DNA from: Savagea sp.
GTDB taxonomy: Bacteria > Bacillota > Bacilli > Bacillales_A > Planococcaceae
Reading direction: 5' to 3'
Length of the DNA stretch: 17,356 nt
NCBI GenBank assembly: GCA_030146155.1
Contig: JASLCF010000035.1
Span: 1 to 17,356 of the forward strand
The notes under the pieces are model-generated. The model was not told the origin of the DNA. It worked only from the letters and a program-made list of their open reading frames with translations, and did no database searches. Position 1 is the first letter of the stretch. The number at the start of each line of letters is the position of its first letter. The position numbers were made by a program, and so were the translations under genes. This document shows, in pieces, positions 7,255-14,917 of the stretch.

Positions 7255-9789
7255 ATGGATTCAATGCAAGGACTATCAGAACCACAGGTTAAAGAACGAC
7301 AACAACGAGATGGAAAAAATGAATTAATAGAACAAAAGAAAGAATCTTTACTTAAAAAAATAGTCATTCAATTGTCAGATGTTCTCATGCTTATACTCAT
7401 TGCTGCTGCAGTGATTTCATTTATGATAGATGAGCGAGCAGACGCATATATCATTGCCTTAGTCATCATTTTAAATGTAGCTATTAGTATCATTCAAGAG
7501 TATAAGGCAGACGATGCGCTCGCCGCATTAAAAAATATGACAATCCCCACTGTCTTTGTCAAAAGAGAAGGGGAGTTAGTGGAAATCAATACTACTGATC
7601 TAGTTGTAGGAGATCTAGTGAGGTTAGAAACAGGGAAGATCATTCCTGCAGATTTAGAAATCCTTATTGGCCAAGACCTGCAGATTGACGAAGCTGCAAT
7701 GACTGGAGAATCTGTACCTGTCCACAAAGAGGTAGGAGAAAAAGTGGCAATGTCTACGGTGATTACAGGCGGCAATGGTTTCGGTAGAGTGACTGCTATC
7801 GGTATGGATACTGAAATCGGTAAAATTGCGGCATTACTTGGTTCATCCGAAACAGCTAAAACACCTCTCCAAGAAAGCCTTAATCAACTAGGTAAAACAT
7901 TAGGTTTGATGACGATTGTTATTAGTATAGTTGTATTTTTAATGGGTTACTTTCAGGGGCGAGATCCCTTACAAATGTTTATGTTAGCGATTAGTTTAGC
8001 AGTAGCTGCTATCCCTGAAGGCTTGCCAGCAGTGGTTACGATTGTTCTTGCTCTTGGTGTGACTCGAATGGTCAAACAACATGTCATCGTTAGAAAACTA
8101 CCAGCCGTTGAAACGTTGGGCTCGGTGGATGTGATTTGTTCGGATAAAACAGGCACACTCACACAAAATAAAATGAAAGTGTTAGAAGTGATGACAGATC
8201 TCCGTCTACAAGGAATTGAAGAAGCAAATCAAGCTTCTCTCGTTCGTTTAAAAGAGATTTTTTCACATTGTCATCATGTTGATGTTACTAGAGAGGGCCT
8301 CATTGGGGAGCCTACAGAGGTGGGGTTAGTTCAGTTTTCGATAGCCCAACATGCATTAGAACAGCGTCTACCTATAAGCGATGAAATTCCTTTTGATTCT
8401 ACTCGAAAAATGATGACCACTATTCATGAAACAGAGGATGGCTGGGTGAGTTATACAAAAGGAGCAATCGATCGTGTGCTTGCAAAGTGTACGCACCTTG
8501 AAAAAGATGGACAGATTGAAATGTTAACTGAAGAAAAGCGTGAACAAATCCTTGCGTTAGCGAACGAAGCAGCACATCGAGCACTTCGTGTACTTGCAGG
8601 AGCTTACCAAAACGCTAAAATACAAGAAGAACAAAACTTAATATTTGTAGGGTTTGCTGCGATGATGGATCCACCGAGAGAAGAAGTGAAAGATGCTTTA
8701 AAATTAACGAAGCGGGCGGGGATTCGAACAGTCATGATTACAGGGGATGACGCAACCACTGCTTTTGCAATTGCTCAACAATTAGGCCTCACTACCAATC
8801 AAAAAGCAGTGATGACAGGTCAAGAAATTGAGAACTATTCTAAAGAACAATTGCAAGAAAAAGTAAAAGAGGTGACTATTTTTGCAAGAGTGTCGCCCAT
8901 TCATAAAGTTCAAATTGTTCAGGCTTTAAAAGCAAATGGTTGGACGGTTTCAATGACAGGAGATGGGGTAAATGATGCGCCGAGTTTGAAAGAGGCTCAT
9001 GTGGGTGTAGCGATGGGAATAACAGGTACGGATGTAGCCAAAGGGGCAGCAGATATTATTTTAACAGATGATAACTTTTCTTCGATTGTACAGGCTGTAA
9101 GACAAGGACGTACCATTTTTAATAATATCAAAAAGACAGTCATTTTTTTACTGTCGAGCAATCTTGGCGAAGTTTTAGCTATATTTATGGGACTTTTATT
9201 AGGATGGCCTACTCTTCTGCGTCCAGTGCATATTTTGTGGGTAAACCTAGTGACAGATACACTTCCTGCTTTAGCATTAGGGGTAGATGATGAAGAAGAA
9301 GGAGTAATGGATGAGAAACCACGAAAACAAAGCGAGCATATCCTTCATGGAAATATCTTAACGCTTATTTTCAATGGTTTATGGATTGGAGGTATTACAT
9401 TACTCGCGTTTATTCTCGGAGCATTTATAGTAGATGGGGAATGGTTACATGGCGAACATTTAACGCCAGCTGCGCTAATGGTTGCACAGACTATGGCTTT
9501 CTTAACCCTTAGTTTTTCGCAGTTAGTCAATGCGTTTAATTTACGCTCACAAACAACTTCAATTTTTTCGAGTCACCTTTGGAGTAATCGAATGCTCAAC
9601 TACTCGTTAATCATTGGACTTGTATTACAGATTGCTTTGATTTCAATTGGACCATTAGCAAATGTATTTCATTTGGTAGCATTAGGAGTGAATGAATGGC
9701 TCGTAGTCATTGTATTGAGTTTATCTCCAATTCTCCTCAATGAAATGTTGAAAATAAAACGACGTAATCAAAAAAATCATGTACAATGA
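7255..9789 (+). CDS. P-type Ca2+-transporting ATPase (type IIA)
   Basis: Membrane pump that exports Ca2+ using ATP; 844 aa, close to bacterial SERCA-like pumps (PacL, YloB, LMCA1). Numbering from ATG 7255: actuator TGES 150-153; M4 PEGLP 254-258; phosphorylation site DKTGT with D297; hinge TGDGVNDAP with D570 and D574; M5 SSNLGEV with N636 and E639; M6 NLVTDTLP with N664, T667 and D668. These M4-M6 residues correspond to the SERCA Ca2+ ligands E309, N768, E771, N796, T799 and D800. The position matching M8 E908 appears to be Q756. GGAG at 7243-7246 selects ATG 7255; ATG 7234 upstream has no RBS. The small DUF6509-like gene follows after 24 bases. Confidence 0.94.
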   Translation: MDSMQGLSEPQVKERQQRDGKNELIEQKKESLLKKIVIQLSDVLMLILIAAAVISFMIDERADAYIIALVIILNVAISIIQEYKADDALAALKNMTIPTVFVKREGELVEINTTDLVVGDLVRLETGKIIPADLEILIGQDLQIDEAAMTGESVPVHKEVGEKVAMSTVITGGNGFGRVTAIGMDTEIGKIAALLGSSETAKTPLQESLNQLGKTLGLMTIVISIVVFLMGYFQGRDPLQMFMLAISLAVAAIPEGLPAVVTIVLALGVTRMVKQHVIVRKLPAVETLGSVDVICSDKTGTLTQNKMKVLEVMTDLRLQGIEEANQASLVRLKEIFSHCHHVDVTREGLIGEPTEVGLVQFSIAQHALEQRLPISDEIPFDSTRKMMTTIHETEDGWVSYTKGAIDRVLAKCTHLEKDGQIEMLTEEKREQILALANEAAHRALRVLAGAYQNAKIQEEQNLIFVGFAAMMDPPREEVKDALKLTKRAGIRTVMITGDDATTAFAIAQQLGLTTNQKAVMTGQEIENYSKEQLQEKVKEVTIFARVSPIHKVQIVQALKANGWTVSMTGDGVNDAPSLKEAHVGVAMGITGTDVAKGAADIILTDDNFSSIVQAVRQGRTIFNNIKKTVIFLLSSNLGEVLAIFMGLLLGWPTLLRPVHILWVNLVTDTLPALALGVDDEEEGVMDEKPRKQSEHILHGNILTLIFNGLWIGGITLLAFILGAFIVDGEWLHGEHLTPAALMVAQTMAFLTLSFSQLVNAFNLRSQTTSIFSSHLWSNRMLNYSLIIGLVLQIALISIGPLANVFHLVALGVNEWLVVIVLSLSPILLNEMLKIKRRNQKNHVQ

Positions 9790-9813
9790 ATGAGAAATTA
9801 AAAGGAGGACATT

Positions 9814-10098
9814 ATGAAAGATTTATTATTTTCAACAGAGCAATTACATGACCCTACAGGGATTATAGAAGGTGAACGGTATGAAGTTCATTATCGTGTA
9901 TCCTTTGATGAAGAGGATGAACTCTTTAGAGAAGAACCTTTAGGTGTTCGTGCCTTATTCAAAATTCAAGAGGGACAGATTGAAATGCTATCTCATTTTA
10001 TTTATGAGCCTTCAGATGAATCTATACTAGCATTTGAATTAGATGAAGAGGAATGTATTCAATTGCTGGAGACCTTTCAAAGCAATCAAAATGCGTGA
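9814..10098 (+). CDS. Small acidic protein, DUF6509-like
   Basis: 94 aa, strongly acidic, with no membrane segment or signal peptide, so probably cytosolic. The N-terminal pattern EQLHDPTGIIEGERYEVHY, then DEEDEL (about 33-38), resembles my recollection of DUF6509 proteins (some once misannotated as pullulanase); no function is known. AAAAGGAGG at 9800-9808 is a strong RBS. It starts 24 bases after the Ca2+ pump gene with no terminator between, so the two are probably co-transcribed. A role linked to the pump is only a guess from position. Confidence 0.7.
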   Translation: MKDLLFSTEQLHDPTGIIEGERYEVHYRVSFDEEDELFREEPLGVRALFKIQEGQIEMLSHFIYEPSDESILAFELDEEECIQLLETFQSNQNA

Positions 10099-10174
10099 TA
10101 AATTGAAAGAGTTAGGCGATAATGTAATAGAGAAACGTTCTCAATGAACAAAAGTATTGGAGTGGAAAGATAAA

Positions 10175-11167
10175 ATGAACAAAGAGATTGTAGATGTAAC
10201 AATTATCGGAGCGGGTCCTACAGGTTTGTTTTCAGCATTCTATGCTGGCTTACGTGAGATGTCAGTTAAAATAATCGATAGTTTACCACAAGTAGGTGGA
10301 CAGTTGATTGAATTATACCCAGATAAATATATTTATGATGTGGGTGGTTTTCCGAAAATAAAAGCGGAGGATTTAGTGAATAATTTAGCTGAACAAGCAA
10401 AGTTTGCGAATCCTGAAATTTTATTAGAAGAAACAGTGTTAACTTATGAAAAGAAAGAAGACCATTTTGTCATCCATACAAATCGAGGTCAACATTTGAC
10501 ACGTACGATTTTAATAACAGCAGGCATAGGTTCTTTCCAACCTAGAAAGATTGGTTTAGAAGAAGAAGCTCATTTTGAAGCAGGCTCAACGCTTCACTAT
10601 GGCATTAAAGATTTAACTGTATTTGAAGGCAAAGAAGTCCTCGTTTGTGGTGGAGGAGACTCTGCTGTGGACTGGGCGATGATGCTAGAGAATGTTGCGA
10701 AAAAAGTAACACTTGTTCACAGACGCGAGAAATTTACTGCACATGATGCTAACGTCAATCAACTTCTAGCTTCATCAGTAGAAGTCAAAACATCCCGTGC
10801 TATTAAAGCGATTAAAGGGCTTGAAGGAAAAGTAGATACGGTAGTCTTAGCAAATAAAGAAGGCGAAGAAGAACATGTGAATTTAGATCATGTTGTAGTC
10901 AACTACGGAAACATCTCTAATCTAGGTACGCTAAAAGAGTGGGGCTTAGAAATGGAACGCAATAGTATTATTGTAGATCGTCATCAACAAACAAACGTTG
11001 AAGGTATTTTTGCAGCGGGTGATGTGACTACATTCGATGGAAAAGTAAAATTAATAGCTGTCGGTTTAGGAGAAGCTCCTGTTGCGATTAGTCATGCGAA
11101 AGCGTACATTGATCCGAAGGCAAGAGTTCAACCGAAGCACAGTACTACCATTTTTAAAGATGAATAA
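10175..11167 (+). CDS. Ferredoxin/flavodoxin--NADP+ reductase (YumC type, FNR2)
   Basis: Flavoprotein of 330 aa with a thioredoxin-reductase-like fold; moves electrons between NADPH and ferredoxin or flavodoxin. FAD motif GAGPTG at 12-17; NADPH motif GGGDSA at 159-164 with HRR at 182-184 suited to the 2'-phosphate; second FAD motif AGDVTTFDGK at 281-290. The CxxC redox pair of true thioredoxin reductase is absent, which together with the C-terminal extension supports YumC. GGAGTGG at 10159-10165 selects ATG 10175; a TTG at 10157 would sit on that RBS. The upstream gap is 76 bases, so it may share the pump transcript or have its own promoter. A terminator follows directly. Confidence 0.92.
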   Translation: MNKEIVDVTIIGAGPTGLFSAFYAGLREMSVKIIDSLPQVGGQLIELYPDKYIYDVGGFPKIKAEDLVNNLAEQAKFANPEILLEETVLTYEKKEDHFVIHTNRGQHLTRTILITAGIGSFQPRKIGLEEEAHFEAGSTLHYGIKDLTVFEGKEVLVCGGGDSAVDWAMMLENVAKKVTLVHRREKFTAHDANVNQLLASSVEVKTSRAIKAIKGLEGKVDTVVLANKEGEEEHVNLDHVVVNYGNISNLGTLKEWGLEMERNSIIVDRHQQTNVEGIFAAGDVTTFDGKVKLIAVGLGEAPVAISHAKAYIDPKARVQPKHSTTIFKDE

Positions 11168-11173
11168 TAAAAG

Positions 11174-11209
11174 TAAACACTTCGAAATCACATCGGAGTG
11201 TTTATTTTT
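11174..11209 (+). terminator. Terminator after the NADP+ reductase gene
   Basis: A 12-bp stem, TAAACACTTCGA (11174-11185) with TCGGAGTGTTTA (11193-11204), has one wobble pair and a 7-base loop, followed by five T at 11205-11209. Confidence 0.9.
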
Positions 11210-11246
11210 ATATTCTTTTTTTAGTAAATAGAGAGAAATCGACTAT

Positions 11247-11283
11247 AAAAAAAGGAGTGATGCATGGTGACATCACTCCTTTT
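11247..11283 (-). terminator. Terminator for the deacetylase gene
   Basis: A perfect 13-bp stem, 11250-11262 with 11271-11283, has an 8-base loop. Read on the minus strand it ends in about seven T (A run at 11247-11253), which fits the deacetylase gene ending at 11297. The plus-strand T run is short, so it is mainly a minus-strand terminator, backing onto the plus-strand one at 11174-11209. Confidence 0.88.
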
Positions 11284-11296
11284 ACTTTACCATCTT

Positions 11297-12730
11297 TTAT
11301 TTCGTATCTTTATTTTCTTTATCGTAAGCAATCACATCTAACATTTCAGTAGTAGTGACGAAATGATAGTCCTCATCTTTTAAATATTGGATAACTGCGT
11401 CTAGCCCGTCTGCAGTTGTTTTATGGATGTCATGCATTAAAATAATAGAACGATCATGTACTTGTTTTTTTACTTCTTCGAGTAGGCGTGCTTCACTTCT
11501 ATATTTCCAGTCATTGGTATCTACTTCCCACATAATCACTGGGATTCCTTTTAATTGATCGACAACAGTTTGGTTAAAGCCACCATATGGAGGACGGAAG
11601 ACAGTTGGTTTTTGACCTGTGGTTTGTTCAATAATATCAACGGTAGAATTGATCTCTTGTGCTACTTTATCTGCACTAATACGTGTAAGTAAAGGGTGAC
11701 TCCATGAATGGTTACCAAGTTCATGTCCTTCATCACGAATTCTTACGGCTAAGTCAGGGTATTCTTTTACACGACTTCCTAACATAAAGAAAGTCCCTTT
11801 TGCTTTATATTTTTCTAATGTTTCTAATACGACTGGCGTACCGTATGGGTCCGGGCCGTCATCAAATGTTAAGGCTACTAATTTTTTTGTTGGGTCTACT
11901 CTAACTACTTTATATTCTTCTGTTAAAAAGTCATTTAAATCCATCATCGAAATCGTTAATGCATCAGCAGCATTAAAAGTATCATCAGGATTAAAATAAA
12001 GTGTTAACCCTTCATCAGTAATTGTGAATTGTTGATAAAAATCCCAATCTTTATCAGCTAAAAATCCTTTTTCTGTTGTGGTTAATTTATCAGCATTATC
12101 TGTGTCGTTAAGTAATGCATTCTCGACTAAATCGTTCAAAGCTTTTAAGTTTTCAGGCGTTTGTTCAACCACTTCATTAAATGTCAGACGTTTTTTCGTC
12201 TCACTATTAAAACGTAACACTTGCCATCTCATTGTATGGGATGGATTTTCTGAACGATTAATTTCAGGTTGAGAAGTCATAACGAAAGTCATTAAGCCAT
12301 CTTTATTGATCAGCGTTTGTGTATCAATGGTTAATTGACCACTTGCGTCTTTTTGTTTCAAACGACTGTTTACCACTTCATCTACATAGGCTTGTTTTTC
12401 TTTCTTGACGAAACTAAGTGCTTCTTTGTTGAATTGATCAGGGTCTTCTTTTAATTGCGGATATGTGATTGTAAATGGATAGCGGTCGCTTTTAAATGAC
12501 TGAGTAACCATCTCAACTCCTTGATTGTCTTCAGAAAGAACAGATGTGGTCTCTACTTCTAATTTTGAAGCGTCAACGTTTTTTTCGGCGAAAGGACCCA
12601 TTTCATTTGCGTAAGCATAATACGCACCAAAACCGCCGCCACCTATTAGTAAGAGGATGAGTAGGATAATTGCGATAATTTTTCCTGTTTTTTTCTTTGG
12701 GGGTTGGTAATTAAATGACTGACTTTGCAT
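11297..12730 (-). CDS. Membrane-anchored CE4 polysaccharide (peptidoglycan) deacetylase, PgdA/PdaC-like
   Basis: 477 aa. A basic N-terminus and one transmembrane helix (about 17-40) put the rest outside the cell. Residues about 56-275 look like the RsiV/PdaC-type DUF4163-DUF3298 region (TLYFNPDDTF near 243-252). The CE4 domain starts near 280 with all five motifs: TFDDGPD 288-294 (catalytic base D290, metal D291), NHSWSH 340-345 (metal H341 and H345), RPPYGG 379-384, DTNDW 404-408 and LMHDIH 431-436 (H433). Such enzymes remove acetyl groups from peptidoglycan sugars and give lysozyme resistance. AAAAGGAGA at 12738-12746 is the RBS. It is monocistronic, ends at a terminator and is divergent from trhO. 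Which sugar it acts on (GlcNAc or MurNAc) cannot be read from the sequence. Confidence 0.92.
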   Translation of the reverse strand: MQSQSFNYQPPKKKTGKIIAIILLILLLIGGGGFGAYYAYANEMGPFAEKNVDASKLEVETTSVLSEDNQGVEMVTQSFKSDRYPFTITYPQLKEDPDQFNKEALSFVKKEKQAYVDEVVNSRLKQKDASGQLTIDTQTLINKDGLMTFVMTSQPEINRSENPSHTMRWQVLRFNSETKKRLTFNEVVEQTPENLKALNDLVENALLNDTDNADKLTTTEKGFLADKDWDFYQQFTITDEGLTLYFNPDDTFNAADALTISMMDLNDFLTEEYKVVRVDPTKKLVALTFDDGPDPYGTPVVLETLEKYKAKGTFFMLGSRVKEYPDLAVRIRDEGHELGNHSWSHPLLTRISADKVAQEINSTVDIIEQTTGQKPTVFRPPYGGFNQTVVDQLKGIPVIMWEVDTNDWKYRSEARLLEEVKKQVHDRSIILMHDIHKTTADGLDAVIQYLKDEDYHFVTTTEMLDVIAYDKENKDTK

Positions 12731-12825
12731 AATTTCGTCTCCTTTTATGTATTGTATTCTTCGTGTACATAGACGGTTCTTATATTGAAAAAGTTTTTGT
12801 TTTTTATAAATTACTCACTTCTTTC

Positions 12826-12854
12826 TTTATAGACAAAAAAAACTATGATACAAT
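12826..12854 (+). promoter_or_regulatory. Candidate sigma-A promoter for trhO
   Basis: -35 TTTATA (12826-12831), a 17-base spacer, and -10 TACAAT (12849-12854) with an extended -10 TG one base upstream (12846-12847). It lies in the 191-base gap divergent from the deacetylase gene and would give a leader of about 60 bases. Confidence 0.5.
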
Positions 12855-12921
12855 GACTCTCATTAGTATATTGTACTTTTAATAAAAGAGATATACAACT
12901 ATAGAGATGAAGGATGGATTA

Positions 12922-13893
12922 ATGATGAGTAAAGAGTATCGTGTGTTACTTTTTTATAAATATGTTGAAGTGGAAGATCCAGAAGCGTTTGCTGCTGACC
13001 ATTTAGCATTTTGTAAAAGCATTGGTTTGAAAGGTAGAATTCTAGTTGGTAAAGAAGGAATCAACGGAACTTGTTCAGGAACAGTTGAACAGACAGAAGC
13101 CTATATGAATGAATTAACTTCAGATGAGCGCTTTAAAGATACGGTTTTCAAAATTGATGAAGAAGACCAACATGCATTCAAAAAAATGCACGTTCGTGCA
13201 AGAGAACAAATTGTTAATTTAAGTTTAGAAGATGATATTAACCCTAATGAATTAACAGGTCGTTATCTTGAACCGACAGAGTTTTTTGCTAAAATGCAAG
13301 AAGAAGATACAATCGTAATCGATGCACGTAATGACTATGAGTATGATGTCGGTCACTTCCGGGGTGCAGTTCGCCCAGATATTCGTACGTTCAGAGAATT
13401 ACCACAATGGATTAAAGAAAATCGTGAAATGTTTGAAGGAAAGCAAGTGCTAGCCTATTGTACTGGAGGAATTCGTTGTGAGAAATTCACAGGCTGGATG
13501 TTGCGTGAAGGATTTGACAATGTGAACCATTTACACGGAGGGATTGTCACTTACGGTAAAGATCCAGAAGTGCAAGGTCAACTGTGGGATGGGCAATGTT
13601 ATGTATTTGATGAGCGCTTAGTCGTTCCTGTAAATCGTGTGAACCCAACTGTTGTAGGAAAAGACCATTACGATGGTACCCCTTGCGAACGTTATGTGAA
13701 TTGTGCAGATCCTGATTGTAATGAACAAATTTTATGTTCAGAAGAAAATGAACACTTGTACTTAAGAGGATGTACGGATGCATGTCGTAAGAGTCCACGC
13801 AACCGCTATGTAGAAGAACATGGTTTAACAACGGAACAAGTTGAAGAAAGACTTCGTCAATTAGAAGAACACCTTGCTGCAGTAGCAGGTTAA
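12922..13893 (+). CDS. trhO: tRNA uridine-34 hydroxylase TrhO (rhodanese family)
   Basis: 323 aa. TrhO (YceA/YbfQ) uses O2 to make 5-hydroxyuridine at the tRNA wobble position 34. Order: N-terminal ferredoxin-like domain with GRILVGKEGINGTCSGT, then a rhodanese domain with IDARNDYEYDVGHF and the active loop CTGGIRCE (180-187, catalytic C180). The C-terminal cysteine-rich tail has Cys at 255, 261, 266, 272, 284 and 288 and is typical of the family, possibly metal-binding. AAGGA at 12910-12914 lies 7 bases before ATG 12922; ATG 12925 is equally possible, while ATG 12907 would lie ahead of that RBS. It is single-gene, bounded by its own promoter and terminator. Confidence 0.93.
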   Translation: MMSKEYRVLLFYKYVEVEDPEAFAADHLAFCKSIGLKGRILVGKEGINGTCSGTVEQTEAYMNELTSDERFKDTVFKIDEEDQHAFKKMHVRAREQIVNLSLEDDINPNELTGRYLEPTEFFAKMQEEDTIVIDARNDYEYDVGHFRGAVRPDIRTFRELPQWIKENREMFEGKQVLAYCTGGIRCEKFTGWMLREGFDNVNHLHGGIVTYGKDPEVQGQLWDGQCYVFDERLVVPVNRVNPTVVGKDHYDGTPCERYVNCADPDCNEQILCSEENEHLYLRGCTDACRKSPRNRYVEEHGLTTEQVEERLRQLEEHLAAVAG

Positions 13894-13900
13894 TGATAAT

Positions 13901-13937
13901 AAACTGTTTAGGATTGACTTCTTAGACAGTTTTTTTG
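13901..13937 (+). terminator. Terminator after trhO
   Basis: The arm AAACTGTTTAGGA (13901-13913) pairs with TCTTAGACAGTTT (13920-13932) through two wobble pairs around a 6-base loop, and runs into eight T at 13930-13937. Confidence 0.9.
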
Positions 13938-13946
13938 TGTAATGGA

Positions 13947-13974
13947 TTGAAAAATAGTCAAATAAGCTTATACT
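13947..13974 (+). promoter_or_regulatory. Candidate sigma-A promoter for the DUF368 gene
   Basis: -35 TTGAAA (13947-13952), a 16-base spacer, and -10 TATACT (13969-13974), each one mismatch from consensus. It sits between the trhO terminator and the DUF368 gene, giving a leader of about 30 bases. Confidence 0.55.
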
Positions 13975-14012
13975 TAACATAAGATATTTGGAATGATGGA
14001 GGAAAATGTTGG

Positions 14013-14828
14013 ATGGAATGGAAAAATATTTATAGAGGTTTACTGATGGGAATCAGTGATTTGATCCCAGGTGTAAGTGGCGGGACAATTGCATTCTTAT
14101 TAGGTATTTACGACCGATTATTGGATTCAATTAGTCAATTTTTTAGTAAAAAATGGAAAGAACAACTTGCGTTTTTAGTCCCCTTAGGGATTGGAATCGG
14201 TGCTGCTTTACTTTTATTTAGTAAAGTAATCAATTATTTACTTAAGAAGCATGAAGCACCTACTATGTATTTCTTTTTAGGGTTAATCATTGGTGTGATT
14301 CCTTTTATTGCTAAACAAGCACAGATGAAGACTTCTTTTAAATTAGGTCACTATCTGGTCACACTTATCTTTACCATTGCCTTAGGATCTACTGCATTTT
14401 TAGTTGTGAAGGATACTTCTGTTATTGAGCAATTAACAGCAAAATCATCCTTGTATTTATTTTTCTCTGGCTGGTTAGGAAGTATGGCGATGTTGCTACC
14501 TGGAATCAGCGGTTCATTTATATTACTTTTATTAGGTTCATACCATACCGCTACAAATGCTTTAAGTACTCTAAATTTACCAATCATCCTTGTCATTGGT
14601 TCAGGTGTAATGATTGGTTTTATTACAAGTAGTAAAGCAATTAGTTATATTTTAAAACATTATCGCACACTTACATTTGCGATAATTCTAGGCCTCATTT
14701 TTGGTTCTGTATTTGTTATTTATCCTGGTATTCCTGAAAGCGGAACTCCTCTTGTGATGAGTGTCATTGCATTTATTACGGGACTAATTGTTGCCAATAT
14801 CTTTAATGAAGTTGGGGAAAGCAAGTAA
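14013..14828 (+). CDS. DUF368 membrane protein, PopT-type polyprenyl-phosphate transporter
   Basis: 271 aa, almost entirely hydrophobic, with about eight membrane segments. DUF368 (PopT) proteins were shown, with the DedA family, to return undecaprenyl phosphate to the inner leaflet for cell-wall synthesis; the assignment here is by family. Two halves repeat: PGVSGG 19-24 matches PGISGS 163-168, and SKVINYLLKKH (70-80) matches SKAISYILKHY (207-217), each followed by LGLI-G. GGAGG at 13998-14002 is the RBS, 10 bases before ATG 14013. It is monocistronic, with a bidirectional terminator shared with katA. Its neighbour, the CE4 deacetylase, also acts on the envelope, but the two are not in one operon. 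Confidence 0.92.
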   Translation: MEWKNIYRGLLMGISDLIPGVSGGTIAFLLGIYDRLLDSISQFFSKKWKEQLAFLVPLGIGIGAALLLFSKVINYLLKKHEAPTMYFFLGLIIGVIPFIAKQAQMKTSFKLGHYLVTLIFTIALGSTAFLVVKDTSVIEQLTAKSSLYLFFSGWLGSMAMLLPGISGSFILLLLGSYHTATNALSTLNLPIILVIGSGVMIGFITSSKAISYILKHYRTLTFAIILGLIFGSVFVIYPGIPESGTPLVMSVIAFITGLIVANIFNEVGESK

Positions 14829-14859
14829 TCATGGAAGATTACGCTTTGATTACAATTTT

Positions 14860-14906
14860 AAAAAGCATGCATGAAGGAATATAAAATTCCTCCATGCATG
14901 CTTTTT
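14860..14906. terminator. Bidirectional terminator between the DUF368 gene and katA
   Basis: A long stem, 14860-14880 with 14886-14906, carries a single A.C mismatch and a 5-base ATAAA loop. The plus side ends in a T run (14902-14907) and the minus side reads TTTTT, so it can stop both converging transcripts. The GCATGC core makes it unusually stable. Confidence 0.92.
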
Positions 14907-14917
14907 TGTTTATCGTT

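Noticed and set aside
13547..13831. 94-aa minus-strand frame over the trhO C-terminus
   Set aside because: Antisense shadow of the cysteine-rich TrhO tail; His/Leu-rich composition with no RBS.
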